Below are positions 32,601 to 45,954 of a DNA stretch of 64,000 bases, piece after piece. The stretch's first letter is position 1. Every line of letters starts with the position of its first letter. The notes beneath the pieces are model-generated. The model saw nothing but the letters and a program-made list of their open reading frames with translations. It made no database searches and had not been told where the DNA came from. The translations under genes were made by a program, and so were the position numbers. This DNA is from Porpolomopsis calyptriformis (taxonomy: Eukaryota; Basidiomycota; Agaricomycetes; Agaricales; Hygrophoraceae), in the NCBI GenBank assembly GCA_951640195.1, contig OX621164.1, positions 849,098-913,097 of the forward strand, given 5' to 3'.

Positions 32601-33130
32601 GCAGTTGATTTCCACTCTTAGTGGAGGTCAGAAGTCTCGCGTAGCATTTGCTGCACTCTCTTTGCAACGACCGCACATCTTGCTGCTAGACGAAGTACTT
32701 GTCTCCGCCTCTTTCTCCAAATGTTTACTAATCCATCATGTTCGATGCAGCCAACCAACCATTTGGATATCGAAGTGAGTTGCCAGCTCTATAATTGTCA
32801 AGCAGGTCAACAACCTCCTCCAGGGTCTGGATGCCCTCATGTCAGCTTTGCAAAAGTGGAATGGTGGCGTAATCATAATCTCTCACGACGAGAGGTTTAT
32901 CACAGCAGTTGCAAAGGAGGCACGTAAATATTTGTCTTGGGATTAGGTGTTATCTCTTACCATCTCGTGACCATAGCTATGGGTTTGCAGCGACGCAACC
33001 GTGAAAAGGTTTCCAGGCGATGTGCAAAGTTATAAAGTGAGTGGAGATACCTGATGAGCTAGAAGAGTGTCTGACATATCATGGCTGTGAACAGGCCCTC
33101 ATTGTCAATAAGGCCAAGCTTAAACCATAG
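29644..33130 (+). CDS. GCN20: ABC-F ATPase, GCN20/ABCF3 type
   Basis: GCN20-type ABC-F proteins act on ribosomes and help Gcn1 activate the Gcn2 kinase in amino-acid starvation. The gene starts MSSEDIAEEIRTSLPGTEE, and the N-terminal segment resembles the Gcn1-binding part of this subfamily. Two ABC cassettes follow without membrane spans. NBD1 has GRNGVGKST (split by an intron at 30574-30629), FSGGWRMRLALARALF and LLLLDEPSNH. The linker has QFYSTKSERERNLRKEYDAQ. NBD2 has GANGTGKSTL, LSGGQKSRVAFAALSLQRPH and LLLDEPTNHLD. It ends at TAG 33128-33130. About fifteen short introns cut it, some giving exons of only a few dozen bases. Confidence 0.9.
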
Positions 33131-34018
33131 CCAGCACATTTGTCTCATACTCTGCTCGAGCAAATGAAATGGGATGGGAAACCATAGTCACCCCAAATTA
33201 TTGGTGCCACCAGCACAGCTATGTACGTACATACACCGAAATTGAAAAACACGGGTAAGGGACAACACTGTTTTCTCAAGCAGAAAGGAAGTGGTAACAG
33301 AAAGAGTCACTCCAATCAAAGCTTGCTGCGGGATACCAACTTGGAGTGTGAAAAGGGTGGAGTAACGTTGACCCAATGGTCACGCACAGTGAGAATTCAA
33401 ATAATAGAATCCGTGTTTGAAATGACCAATTGCGACAGGGCAAGCGATGGAGCTGACGGTGGATCAATATAATGAGTGTCAGGATTAGAGTCATTTAATT
33501 TTATAATTTATTAAATAGAACAAATTTAAAGAGAAAATATAATTACCAAGTTTTTCATTTGCCGAAAGAAACGAAAGGAATTGAGTATGCTTATACCGAA
33601 TGTCAGGTAGCTAAAGCTCCTCCTGCCGAAACAGCACAATCACTCTCATAGTGCATGGACCTTGGGCTGAAACGGCACGATGGATTATGAGAATTTCGAC
33701 AGTAGCACATGGAATTTAGAGTGGAACGAACACTATGAATCATGAAGATTTCAACAGTAATTGCTTCAGAATAGGCAGCTCATTTTCTGTGTCGCTCTCC
33801 TTGTATGACTAGTCATATTGGGTCTAAATCATGGAAGGAACAAAGAACCTTTGAGCCAGCGCCACGCCTACGCCCCCGCCTTCAGCATGACCCTTGCAAC
33901 ACTTGAGCGGTGGAATGAATGATCCAACATGGAAAGAACTGTTGCTATCATGTGATCGCGACACTGCGTGACTTGACCAATCGCGTTACTGGTTCATCCA
34001 TTGATCAATTCTCTCCCA
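33131..34018. other. Intergenic region GCN20-TOP2, no gene seen
   Basis: This 888-bp stretch has only short shadow frames. Loosely repeated words (GCACA/GCACG, GGAATTTAGAGTGGAAC, TTTCGACAG / TTTCAACAG near 33640-33770) hint at an old duplication. It must contain the TOP2 promoter. No tRNA or other RNA gene was recognised. Confidence 0.5.
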
Positions 34019-37000
34019 ATGAGCTCGTCTGAAGACGAACGTTTCGATTCTGGCTCTGGCTCAGGGTCAGAAGACTACGCTCCTGTGTCCAAAAAGGTTG
34101 CGTGTCCGTTTCCTTTCATTCTCGCTTTCCTGTTCTCACCGTGACACAGCCCAAGACTGCTGCCAAATCTAAACCCTCGCCGAAAACAGCCGCGAAGCCC
34201 AAGACAGCTGCTACAAAGAGGAAGGCCAATACCAAGAAAATTCTTACCGACCATGATGACAACGCAGAGAACAGTTTCATCATGGAAGTCCAACGCAATA
34301 TTCCCGATCCTGATCAACCAGGTCCCTCCGTTTCAAAGAAAACTAAGACGGCTTCTGAGACTTATACGATGGTATGGATCCATTTTTGTTGCCGCTGGGC
34401 TGGTTTAAATGTTTGCTCAGCTATCCCAAATTGAACATATTCTCAAACGCCCCGATTCTTACATTGGAAGCGTGGAAACTATTACGCAGGCTACGTGGAC
34501 GTATGACTCGTGTAACAAACGAATGGTTCATCGTGATGTTAAATATGTCCCGGGTTTTTTCAAAATTGTCGACGAAATCTTAGTCAATGCTGCTGATAAC
34601 AAAGTTCGTGAACTTGTGTCCAGTCACCGACATTTTGCTCACGCATGCTTTAGATCAACGACCCGTCCATGAACACCCTTCGAGTTGATATCAACGTAGA
34701 GAATTGTACCATAACTGTCTTCAACAACGGCCGAGGGATTCCCATCGAAATCCATACCCAGGAAAAGATGTACATTCCGGAACTCATCTTTGGCCACCTT
34801 CTCTCATCTTCAAACTATGATGACGACGAGAAAAAACTGACCGGTGGACGCAATGGCTATGGCGCGAAACTCGCGAATATCTACTCTCACGAATTTACCG
34901 TCGAAACCGCGGACAAGAACACCCAACAGAAATACAAACAGACGTGGACGGAAAATATGGGTAAAGTTGGGAAACCCAAGATTACAAAGAATTCAAAGGG
35001 CGAGGAGTATACACGAGTAATATTTCGCCCGGACCTGACGCGTTTCGGCATGGACAGTATCGACGAAGACACGGTTGCTCTACTCAAGAAGCGTGTCTAC
35101 GACCTTGCAGGTACTGTCAAAGATGTGAAGGTCTTCCTGAACGACGAGCGGCTCAAGATTAAGAACTTCAAGCAGTATGTCGACATGTACCTCGACTCTG
35201 CTGCCGCAGAGGCTACAGAAAGTACCGGAGGGGCGGCTCAACCGAAACAGACCGTCATCTTCGAGCAAATTAGCAAGCGTTGGGAGGTTGCAGTTGCGGT
35301 TTCAGATGGCTCGTTCCAACAAGTCTCATTCGCTAATTCCATTGCAACGATAAAAGGCGGAACTCACGTCACCTTTATCGCCGACCAAATTGCCAAGAAT
35401 CTGATCACTGCCATAACCAAGAAGAACAAAGGCGCCGCAGTGAAGCCGACGCAGATCAAGAATCATATGTGGATCTTTGTTAACGCATTGATCGAGAACC
35501 CAACATTCGACAGCCAGACAAAGGAGACACTGACTTTACCCGCGGCGAAGTTTGGGACAAAGCCGGTGCTATCAGAAGAATTCATGAAAAAAGGTTCTTC
35601 TTTTTATTACCGCCAGACGGCAATCTCACATTTAAACAGTCTTGAAATCCTCCATCATCGACCACGTCTTAAATTGGGCCAAATTCAAAGCTGATCAGCA
35701 AATCAAGAAAACTGACGGTAGTAAGCGCAGTCGGTAAATACTTTCTCTCATCACTCAATCTACCTTATTGACTGTCTTGTGCAAAAGTCTCACAGGTCTG
35801 CCAAAGCTTTCGGACGCCAACAATGCCGGTACCAGGAAAGCAAGCGACTGTACTCTCATCCTTACAGAAGGAGACTCTGCTAAAGGTCTTGCCGTGGCTG
35901 GGTTGGCCGTGGTTGGCCGTGATAACTTTGGTGTCTTCCCCCTTCGCGGAAAATTGCTCAACGTACGAGAGGCGAAGCACGACCAGATTATGAAGAATGA
36001 GGAGATTCAGAATATCAAGAAGGTCTTAGGACTGCAGCACAACAAGGAATATACCAACATCAGTACCTTAAGGTACGGGCAAATCATGATTATGACGGAT
36101 CAAGTGGGTGTGGAGTTGTCCGGGATGTATTACCATCTATTGATCTCCGATATAGGATTACGATGGATCGCACATCAAAGGCTTGCTGATCAATTTCCTG
36201 GATCATTTTTTCCCATCGTTGCTGAAAGTTCCGAACTTTCTGGTAGAATTCGTCACCCCGATTGTCAGAGTAAGGATGACATTATCGCTCAAATTGCAAA
36301 TTGATCCGAAATCGCCTTTGGATAGGTTAGAAGAGGGGGGAAACATATCGACTTTTTCACCATCCCAGACTTTGAGAGGTGGGTAGAGAATACCCCAGAT
36401 GCACACAAGTGGGAATCGAAATATTTCAAAGTATATTTTAGTTTGTTCTTGCTATCCTAGACTGACTTTTTCCTAGGGACTTGGAACAAGCAAAGACGAG
36501 GACGGTCGAGAGTATTTTAGTCATATAAATAAACATATGATCCCTTTTTCAACGACTCAAGACGGAGACAAGGAGTTATTCGAACTGGCGTTCAGTAAAA
36601 AGAAGGCGGATGAACGCAAAGAATGGTTGCGGCAGTTCAAGGTATGTATCATTAGCTGTCGCTGTTCTTCTCGTTATTTGTACATTCTACAGCCTGGGAC
36701 GTGTTTGGATCATACGAAGAGTCCCATTCGGTTTTCGGATTTCATCAATCAAGAACTTATTTTGTTTTCGATGGCGGACAACGTTCGTTCCATCCCATCG
36801 ATTGCGGATGGGTTGAAACCTGGCCAGAGAAAGGTCATCTGGGGCTGCTTTAGACGCAAACTAAAGAAAGAAATAAAGGTTCTTGCCTCATCTGCCAAGC
36901 ACCTAACGATATCTCACCGCCAGTTGCTGGCTAGGTTGCGCAACTTGTTGGCTATGTTGCGGAACATAGCGCCTATCACCACGGAGAAGTCAGTTTGACC

Positions 37001-39282
37001 ATGACAATCGTAAATTTAGCACAGGACTTCGTTGGGAGCAGTAACATCAATTTACTACTACCTAACGGTCAGTTCGGGACGCGTGATCAAGGGGGGAAAG
37101 ATCACGCATCGGCCAGGTACATCTTCACTGAACTCTCGCCACTCTCGCGGACGATATTCCATCCTGCCGATGATTCGCTTTTGAAGGCTCAGACGGAAGA
37201 CGGTATGATTATTGAGCCAGAGTTCTACATGCCGGTGATCCCGACGGTGTTGGTGAACGGAGCTGAGGGAATTGGAACAGGTATTCTTTGACTTGGTAGC
37301 CGGTTACTTTCTACTCAGCTCACACCTTTGATTACAAGGCTGGAGTACAACAATTCCTTCCTACAATCCCGCTGACATCGTTGCCAACATTCGCAGACTC
37401 ATGGTCGGTGGAGATCTTGAGCCCATGTTGCCGTGGTGGAAGGGATTTAAGGGAGACATCAAAAAGACCTCGGAACATAAATACGACGTGACGGGTATCG
37501 CGAGGAAGGCCACCGATACGACAATCGAGATTACGGAGTTGCCTATACACAAGTGGACGCAAAATTACAAAGCCGAACTGGAGGCCATGATTGGTGAGAA
37601 AGGTGACGGTGTGGTTAAGGTAAGTTTGACATGTCCCAAAAATTTCACGACTTCGGTGACCTCGATACCCAGGATTATAAAGAATATCACGACAATGTGA
37701 ATGTCCATTTCGTCGTCCATATGGAAGCCAAAGATGTCCAGAAGGCGGAAGAACAAGGTCTTATTGAATTCTTCAAACTCACATCGAAAATTAATACGGG
37801 TAACATGATTTGCTTCGACTTTGAGGGGAAAATCAAGAAGTATCACTCCCCAGAAGAGATTTTGGAAGAATGGTATCCCATGCGATTGTCGTATTACCAG
37901 AAGCGGAAGGTACGCTTATCGATGATATCACGTCTTGGGGGAGACGTTAATACTAGATGGTAGGATTTCCTTGTGAACGAATTACAAGATGCCTTGGATA
38001 GGTTGTCGAATCAAGCGAGGTTCATTCAAATGATTGTGGATAAAGAACTTGTCGTTTCAAATCGAAAAAAAGTCGACATCGTTGCGGAATTGCGGAGGAA
38101 GAAATTTCGGCCGTTCCCTCGGAAGACAAAGGTCCGAGCCAAAAAAGATGAGGAGGAAGAGTCGACGGAAGGAGAGAAATCAGAAGCCGAGGGTGGTAGT
38201 GATGGTGACTATGATTATCTCCTGGGCATGGCCATCGGGAGTTTGACTAGGGAAAAGGTCTGACTGGACCAAGTTTGTTTTCGGATTGACTCAGGTGCTG
38301 ACGATGATTTCAGATCGAAAAACTCCGCCAACAAGGGGCAGAAAAGGAAGTTGAATTGCTCAATATGCTAGAGAAGACACCGATCCAGCTATGGAACAAA
38401 GACCTCGACAAGTTCCTTGAACAGTGGGAGGTTCGTAATGTATGGACATGGCCCGAATACTTTGATCAAAAATTTTTTTTTTTGCAGAAATCATGTTCAG
38501 AATGGGAGCGAAAAGCAACGCTAGACTCCAACGGCAAGCCGATCAAAAGAAAGCAAATAACGTTACGGAAGTCGTTGGGAGGTGCCCAGAAGAGCGATGA
38601 CTCTGCGGATGAGTTCAAACCTACGAAAGCTCCTGTCAAGGCAAGGAAGGCCCAGTCAAAACCAGCAGCATCCAAAAGGAAGGATGCCTCAGACGACTCG
38701 GATGGAGTCAAACTCGTCTCGAAGAGGAAAGTGGCAGCCCGGAAAAAGCCATTGAAATTGGAGGATTCTGACATCGAGATTGTCGAGAAAGCCACGGCCA
38801 AAAAAGTATCCGCTCTCGACACCGACTCCGACATAGCGATGGAAGCCGCCGCGCTTGCCAAAGGGAAAGGAAAAGCTAAGGCGGCACCGAAACGGAAGAG
38901 GTGAGCTTGACCATACGTTAAATTTCTGCTACCAGTTATTGACTATTGTATCAGTCTTGATGGGGAGGATGACAGCGACAGCCCCGGTAAATCTGCAAAG
39001 AGGAGGAAGCCCACCGATGATGCCGATTTGTACGACGAGATCCCGTCCGGGGCTGCAAAGAAAGCAGCGACGAGAAAGGTTTCGTCGAGTATGAAACCAG
39101 CTAAGAAGGCAAAGAAAGTCGTCAAAGCAACTGAGGAGGACAATGAAGACTCAATGGAGTATGATGTTCCTCCTGCACGGGAAGCTCCTCCCAAACGAGC
39201 AGCGAGGGCGGCTGCCAAATCCTATGTTGAAGTGATCTCGGACGGAGAGAGCGCAGATGGCTCAGATTTTGACGAGGACTGA
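34019..39282 (+). CDS. TOP2: DNA topoisomerase II
   Basis: Type IIA topoisomerase passes one duplex through a transient break in another, using ATP, and untangles chromosomes. It starts MSSSEDERFDSGSGSGSEDY. The GHKL ATPase domain has RPDSYIGSVE, KIVDEILVNAADNK, NGRGIP and GGRNGYGAKLAN. TOPRIM has LTEGDSAKGLAVAGL (about 35864-35910) and TDQDYDGSHIKG, with an intron (36104-36155) splitting the metal-binding Asp motif. PLRGKLLNVREA and the catalytic Tyr of ARYIFTELS (TAC 37118-37120) follow. The C-terminal tail is long, with acidic and Lys-rich blocks (APVKARKAQSKPAASKRKDA), as usual for nuclear localisation and regulation. More than a dozen introns. All key residues looked for are present. Confidence 0.96.
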
Positions 39283-39578
39283 TTATTTACTGTCTGTCTG
39301 TGCTTTGTACCTAGATGGCACGTGTGCCAATTTATTTGTTTTATTTGTTTTTCGGCGACAATTTTTAACAGCTACAGTAATCGCATCGACGACCCAGGCG
39401 AGTGCCACCAAGCGAGCAACGTCGGACGTCGACCACCCTTGACGCTGGATCCTGCCATTGTGCAATTATACCTCCTCGACTGCAACCGAGACCCAACATC
39501 AGTCTATCAGGAATTTTTGTTCTCGTTCTTGGAGACAAGACTTTCGTTCTTCAGCAACATAGTCAGCCAACTCTCCCA
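39283..39578. other. Intergenic region TOP2 / coiled-coil gene
   Basis: Nothing coding is supported in these 296 bp. A frame runs upstream from the next gene's ATG, but the chosen start MSNRYREPLPRLS at 39579 follows CTCTCCCA and gives the cleanest N-terminus. Confidence 0.4.
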
Positions 39579-42500
39579 ATGTCCAACCGATACCGTGAAC
39601 CCCTACCGCGACTGAGCATCCCACCTTCACTCAACTTACAGCAACCGATGGCCTTCGACCTCCGCCAACCCATGTTTTCGCCAGCTCTACCTACTTCTCT
39701 TCAACATAGTCTTCATCCTCCCTTTCCATCCAACAACAATCCTATGCAAACTCCTATGCAGCCCTTTTTCGCTCCTCATCCACCGCCCCCACCGGGTCGC
39801 CCCTCACATAGAAATCAATCCAGTATCGCCCAACTCCCACCCGTTGGCCTCCTCCCCCCAAATGGAATTCCCATGACTCCTATGGGGCAGGGACATTTTC
39901 CCCATACTTCAATCTCGCTTCCTGGCGCTCCACCTTTCAGTCAGCACTTCCATCCACCAAGAAACCGGAGGCAACTTAGCATTGGAGGTCCGCCAAAAGC
40001 AGCCTTGGGGGGGCCTGGACGCAAGCATAGCCCGCTCCCACCTCCTTCAGACACTCCTCATACCACCGGTCAAAGAACCAAAAAGATCAATGTGGTTCTT
40101 CCCAGGGAAACTATACCTGGAGAGGACGACAAACCCGCGACCCATCCGCCTTGGGCACGCGTGCCACTTGATCCATCTTTGGTTCCAAAGGGCCAAGTTG
40201 TGATTTACCCAGAATTGTCCAGCTGTGACTCGTACCCACCCGATTCTTGGAGATACTACGAACCCACAACCATTGACGTGTTCCTTCCAGGCAAGGTTAG
40301 CGATCTTGGCTTGATGCCTTTCATACGTAATTTACATTGGAACTGATTGTCTTTCTCCCAACGTGATCGTTACTCCACGTCATGCCAGATTGCCTGGGAC
40401 ACCATCAAGCAACAGGTCATCGAAGAGAAATTGGAGAAGCTGGGGGTAGAAAGGGGATCGGGAACCTCCATGCCGCATTTACATGCCCCTCATGCTCGTG
40501 CTGCATCGGTACGTCAATATCCCAACAAATTGTTTCCTATTTTTGTCCTCATTGCCTTTGTTCAGATCTCATCACCAGCCGACCCTAACCTTCTGTATTT
40601 CAAACTGAATAGATTGCAACAAACTCAAACTATATCCTCACTCAGTTCAGTGTCATCGTCACCTCAGCCATTGTTCGCTTTGTCACCCTCACCACATCAA
40701 CCTCTTCCCCCCCGTCTTCAAAACCGACACGGACCCAGTATGTCTTTGGCGCCACCATTGTCATTTCAACCATCTCTTAGCCTTCCTCATGCGAACTCCT
40801 TCGCGCCGAGTGCCACTCTTGACCCAGATCAGGCCTTACGCCGCATCTCTCCGATTCCTACTCTCTTACCAGAAACTTCTATTTCTTCAGAAAGTATACA
40901 TGCCCCTCAGGGGCGTGTTCCGTTGACTGTTCCTTCACTGGCCCCACCACAGACTCTGCAGCCCAGCAGCAGATCAGACTTTGTGCGCGGTTTTGGTTTA
41001 GATATCCCCGAGGAGGAGGAAGCGCAAGAGCTGGTTGGTTTTGGCGGACTTTCAAAAGATGAAGATATGAATCCCAAGCTTCAAAGAGCCAACGATAGCG
41101 AAAATGACGAACAAGAGATCGAAGTGAATGACGCGCAAGATGAGGAAAGCCTGCTGACAGCATCGCAGAGTAGGTTTCACTCTCGACAAGTATCTCAGCT
41201 GTCTGCGGCTTCATCGCCCCCTTTTGTTGCTGGGCTTACGGAGGAGATTCAGGAGGAAGGTGACACGGTACCCCTGCGGGATGCTATCCCTGTTCCCGAA
41301 ATAGACGATTTGGATCAAGACGCTGCCGCGGAGTGGACGGGTTCGGAAGATCTGTATATGTGTGGTCCAGATACTTCGGACGATGAGGTTACCTTTCTTT
41401 TCACATCTTTAGAACGTCGACTGAAATATGCAATCACAGAGCATCGGAGAATGGTCTAACCCTTCAGACGAAGAAAGAGCACGCAATCACCGCGTCGAAC
41501 GTCGTATGCTTCGTCGTGTTCACAAAACCGAGATGCCAAGAAGACTTCCTAGATTCCCGCGTCCTCCGGACAATACAGGTGCACTTCCTATGCGAAGGGA
41601 GGTTGACATCATTTCCAATCCCAGTGAGGAGGAGCACATTGCTGTGGTACAACCAAATGGATTTCATTCAAGCCTACCCCCACATTCGATTGATTCACCT
41701 CGTACTCTTTCACATATTTCACATTCTCGTGGACTGTCAGGTCAACTGCCTGCACGCGACCCTGGTCAAACACATTCCCGTGCAACATCAAGCCATCTCG
41801 AATTTCCTATGACAAACCAGCAACACCCTTCACTGAGTGGACGGCGGAATTCCCTTAATCCACTGGCAAAACCGTTCGTCTTTGGCACTTCTCGCGAATC
41901 AGGATCTTTGTCCACTGGATCAGTACAGGCCACCAATGTATTTAGCCATTCCCGTTTCCCATCCATAGGCAAACCTTTAAATGCGGCTGCGCTGGAGTTC
42001 AAACCTGGGGGGTTCACTTTCCGTCCACCACCGGGTGTCCCGCACTTGACGTTCCCGGCACCTGACACTGCTCGCCCTCTCCCCTTGCCACCAATAGGAT
42101 CATCCTCCGCTATGGCTCATCAAGGAAGAGAAAAGAGACAACGCCGTGGATCAAGCGGCTCATCACAGGATGAGAATTGCATGGATTCATACAGGTTTCC
42201 CAACCTGTCCGATGTTGTCTCGCGCTCGGAGCCTTTGGCCACCGACACAGATCTCCGACAAATGTCACCCCATATATCAAATCAACCTGCGATGTCTGAA
42301 AACATCCCTCGTTCACTTCCGCCGGTTCCGCAGGAAGCGGTTCCTTTATCTCATTCTCTTATAGCGAATAATGGTAGTGTGGACGCAACACTACAGGATG
42401 ATACCACCACAACAAGGGCCGAGAAAAATGATCCCATTCTTCCATCAGAAGATCCTGCCGTGCCTTCCACTGTCAAGGTGAAACGTACTCCCATTCCTTT

Positions 42501-45500
42501 GGACTTCAAGCACCCTACTTCCAGCAATACCATTCCTGCTGGTGTGTTCAAGGCATTGGTGAATGCTGGAGACGAGAAAACACGGCGATCTGTACGTTCG
42601 CGGCTCAGTTCTCGTGATATATTTGAACATGTACATCGCCCATCGCTTGACGATTCCAATGTCCTTCCCATATCACGGAAGATATCTAGGAGTCGTCTTG
42701 TTACTGACCCAGGCTCACCGGAAGCTCCAGAGGTTTTGGATGACATTTTTGGTTCCAACATCAATCGCCAATCTTCGTTGCCATCTGCGCTACATAGTCG
42801 TGCAAATTCGTCGAGCTCCCACGTCTCAGTTCCTGCCGTGGATCTTACGGGGAAGTTCGAACTCCAACGCTATGAACAGCAATTGAGAAATCTTCTCGAT
42901 GAAAAAATTGATGTTATGCGCCGCGATTACAGAGATTCGACTCGCAGCCAAACGATGTCCCCCACAACCAAATCAATGATCACCGATGTGGTTTCTCTAT
43001 TCCGAGCCCAGCTCCAAGAGTCGGCTACGCTCAGTCTGGACGACAGTCAAATGGACGCTCGCGGCGAATTGGACTTTGAATTGATCAAAGATCTTATACA
43101 GCAAGGCCAGGCTGAATCCCAAGATCTCCTACGACGAGAGCTTAGCAAGTTTGTCGAGCATCTTGCCTATATCCGGGCCACGGGTGGATTCACCCCAGAT
43201 ACGAAGTCTCTCATCGAGGAGCTGAACAGTAGAACAGCTCGTACCCTTACTACCATAATCTCTCAACTTTCAGACCGCCTTGACTCTATGAATTTGTCAC
43301 AACCGGCCTTTGAACCAGATGAAGTCGTTGACAAACTCATGACTATGCTCACACCGGTTCTCACCTCTCTTCGTTCGGAACCTGTTGACTACGAGTACCT
43401 CACTGGCCAACTCAGCCAAGCGGTCAAACCGCATATTTCGCAGCTGATTGATTTGGCTTCGGATAAGCGAGAGACTGCTGGCTTGATCGTCGATAGTCTA
43501 CTTCCTATCTTGCAATCCTTCCGCCCACCTGCGTCATCCTTTGACGCAGACACTTTGAGTGGCCAGCTGACGGCCGAGATCCGCAGGTTGATTGCACCCA
43601 TTGATCCATTCGAAATCAAAGAACAGGTAGCGGATCTGGTCGTTGAACGTCTTGACTCGCGACTCGCTCTTCGAGATCGGATGTTCAGTGCCGAGGCCAT
43701 TTCTGGAAAGGTGAACGAAGGGATCGCTCCTTTGTTGCAGCCTGTACAACAGGCCAACTTGGTCTTGGAAACTCTACTTACTGGCCAGGAAACTCTATCT
43801 ACTCAACAAGAACATCTGACATCTTTACACAAAGACACAGCACGCCTTCTCACCGACCTCTCTCCGAAACTGGCAACGGCAATAGACGCTTTTCATACTC
43901 AGTCCTCCAAAGTAGAAACATCTATCTCGTCCTCGGAACCAAGCGCAAACATCAATCATATCAGGTCGACTCTCGATGATCTTGCCGATGGTCAAAAATC
44001 GTTATCACTTCGTCACGAGGAGCTCGGTTCTTTTCACAAGGACATCTTCGATCGACTCAACGTATTGCCGGAAGCCTTCACTGCTGCGACAAAGGCGTTG
44101 CAGGCTGCACATGCTGACTTTGCGTCATCTCATGAAACCACAAAATCCGAGTTGGACGAGTTGCGAAAGTCAAACGCTGATTATCAAACTCAGTTGGCGA
44201 AAGCTCGTACTGCCCATGGTCAAGTTCGCGTGGAAAAGGATCTTCTCAGCGAAAAATTGACTGACGTTGAAAAAGATCGAGATCGGTTACTTGCCCAGGT
44301 AAATGAGGCGCATGCGACAGCAACCGCGAAAGACGAAGAAGCTCTGGCCAACCACAGTAGGAATTCTGAGTTAGAGGAAGCCCTCTCACAAGCTCTGGCG
44401 GGTCTTCAAGCTTCTGATGTTGCGGCTCAAACCAGCCAAGAACGCATTGCTAGCCTTGAAAGATTGAACCACGAGTTAGCGTCAGAGAACCAAAACTTGA
44501 AGCCAAAGGTCTGCATAATGTTTACCTGCCTGGTATCGCAGCGTCTTACTACCCCGACAGGTCGACCTGCTTGAATCGCAAGTGAACAATGCAGCTCGTG
44601 ATAAACAAGCTTTAGAGCAATCGTTTGCCGCATTGCAGAACCAATACGACACTCTCTTGGCTCGACAGAACCACTTGGTCGATTTTTGCCATATTTCTGA
44701 GCAAATGAAGGCGCTTACAACCCTAATCGGGCAAGTCGATAAGGATGAAGTTAAGGATTTAGAGCGTATACGTGACCGTTACAACACGCTTGAAGGCGAG
44801 CATGTGGCGTTGCAAAAGCGTTTCAAGGACCAAGAATCTAAACTTGCGAATAGTGAGCGGGCTGCCCTTGTTGCCCGACAAAGTCTTTCGCAAGCACAGC
44901 AACGTGCTTCAGAATGGGAATCCCGAGCGAAGGATCACGAAAGCAAACTCGAATTGACCCAAACTAAATTGGACCAAGCAGAGCAGACCCACGCTCAGTT
45001 GGACGCGGACTACTCTTTGGCGACACTGCAGCTCGAGGAACGCGAAGCTGACTACCGCTTGACGAAGGTGAGTAACAATTACTTCCTTTCGCATTTGGGA
45101 ACTGAATGTCTCTAGGACCGCGAGAATCAACTTCGAGAGCATGTGAAATCCCTAGAGGCTAAAGTTACTCGCTTGCAAGGTGAACTTGATCACGCAAAGA
45201 GCGCTCCACCTTCGTTTAGATACCAACTAGGCCCAACTAATAATGGACATGCTCGCCCGGACTCTCGGATGAGTGTGACATTTGATGGTCGCTCGGTAAC
45301 GCCCATTGTACAAGCTAACGGGAGGAGCTCGATCCCACCATCGCCACCTCAAGGCTCTGTTTGGGATTCCATGCATGCGCCTGGTGGCCGCGCTGTTCTT
45401 ACCCGCGGCTACCCTATCCAAGTCCCAACTACTCCAAAAGCCCATCGACCTCAATCATACTTCCGTCCTCCAATCCCATCGCCCACACCCAGCAATGTCT

Positions 45501-45541
45501 CGCTTGCTCCGACCCAAGGAGAAGATGGATGGTGGTACTGA
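39579..45541 (+). CDS. Large coiled-coil protein of unknown function (1,886 aa)
   Basis: I do not recognise a named family. Six exons fit in phase: 39579-40295, 40389-40508, 40566-41387, 41440-44508, 44561-45067 and 45116-45541. The first 250 residues are Pro-rich and disordered. A compact part (PPWARVPLDPSLVPKGQVVI, SWRYYEPTTIDVFLPGK, IAWDTIKQQVIEEKLEKLG) looks structured. A long Ser/Pro-rich linker follows, then from about residue 950 an alpha-helical region, and from about 1300 to 1760 continuous coiled coil (LAKARTAHGQVRVEKDLLSE, ALQKRFKDQESKLANSERA). The tail is Ser/Pro-rich again and ends DGWWY. The plan suits a cytoskeletal or polarity scaffold, but this is a guess. Confidence 0.75.
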
Positions 45542-45954
45542 GATGCCCCTCTATGATCTTGATCAGTATATCCCCCTTGCTATCGTAGATATCTTACCCA
45601 TCTTAATTCATATCATACAACCATTACATTCCCCTCACACCATTTTCTATGTAGCTTCTTTCTCCATCCTATCCACATTAATCACATTCACTGGCCCACT
45701 CGTTAATACATTGCATTTCGCGGAAAGGATTTGGCTACGGTATTTTCACTAGTGCTGTCCTTTACTTTGCCTTTATCACATGGTATTCTAACATCGTGCA
45801 TCATAAATAAATGTACCCTCGTTTTTCTGTTGCAGCACCCTGCTTGAATGATAGTTGATAAGTCTTTTTCTATTGTCAAGCCAGGATATTACTTGCTTGC
45901 TATACACATATATATGTAAAAATGTACTCAAGTGGTCAGAAAGCCCCAAGCAGC
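45542..45954. terminator. Tail-to-tail 3' region between coiled-coil gene and oxysterol-binding gene
   Basis: These 413 bp hold the 3' ends of both convergent transcripts. The DNA is T-rich, with AATAAA-like words (CATAAATAAATG near 45802). Short frames here have no coding character. Confidence 0.4.

Noticed and set aside
33131..34018. Possible small gene or RNA gene between GCN20 and TOP2
   Set aside because: Only short unconnected frames and no tRNA-like arm pattern were seen.
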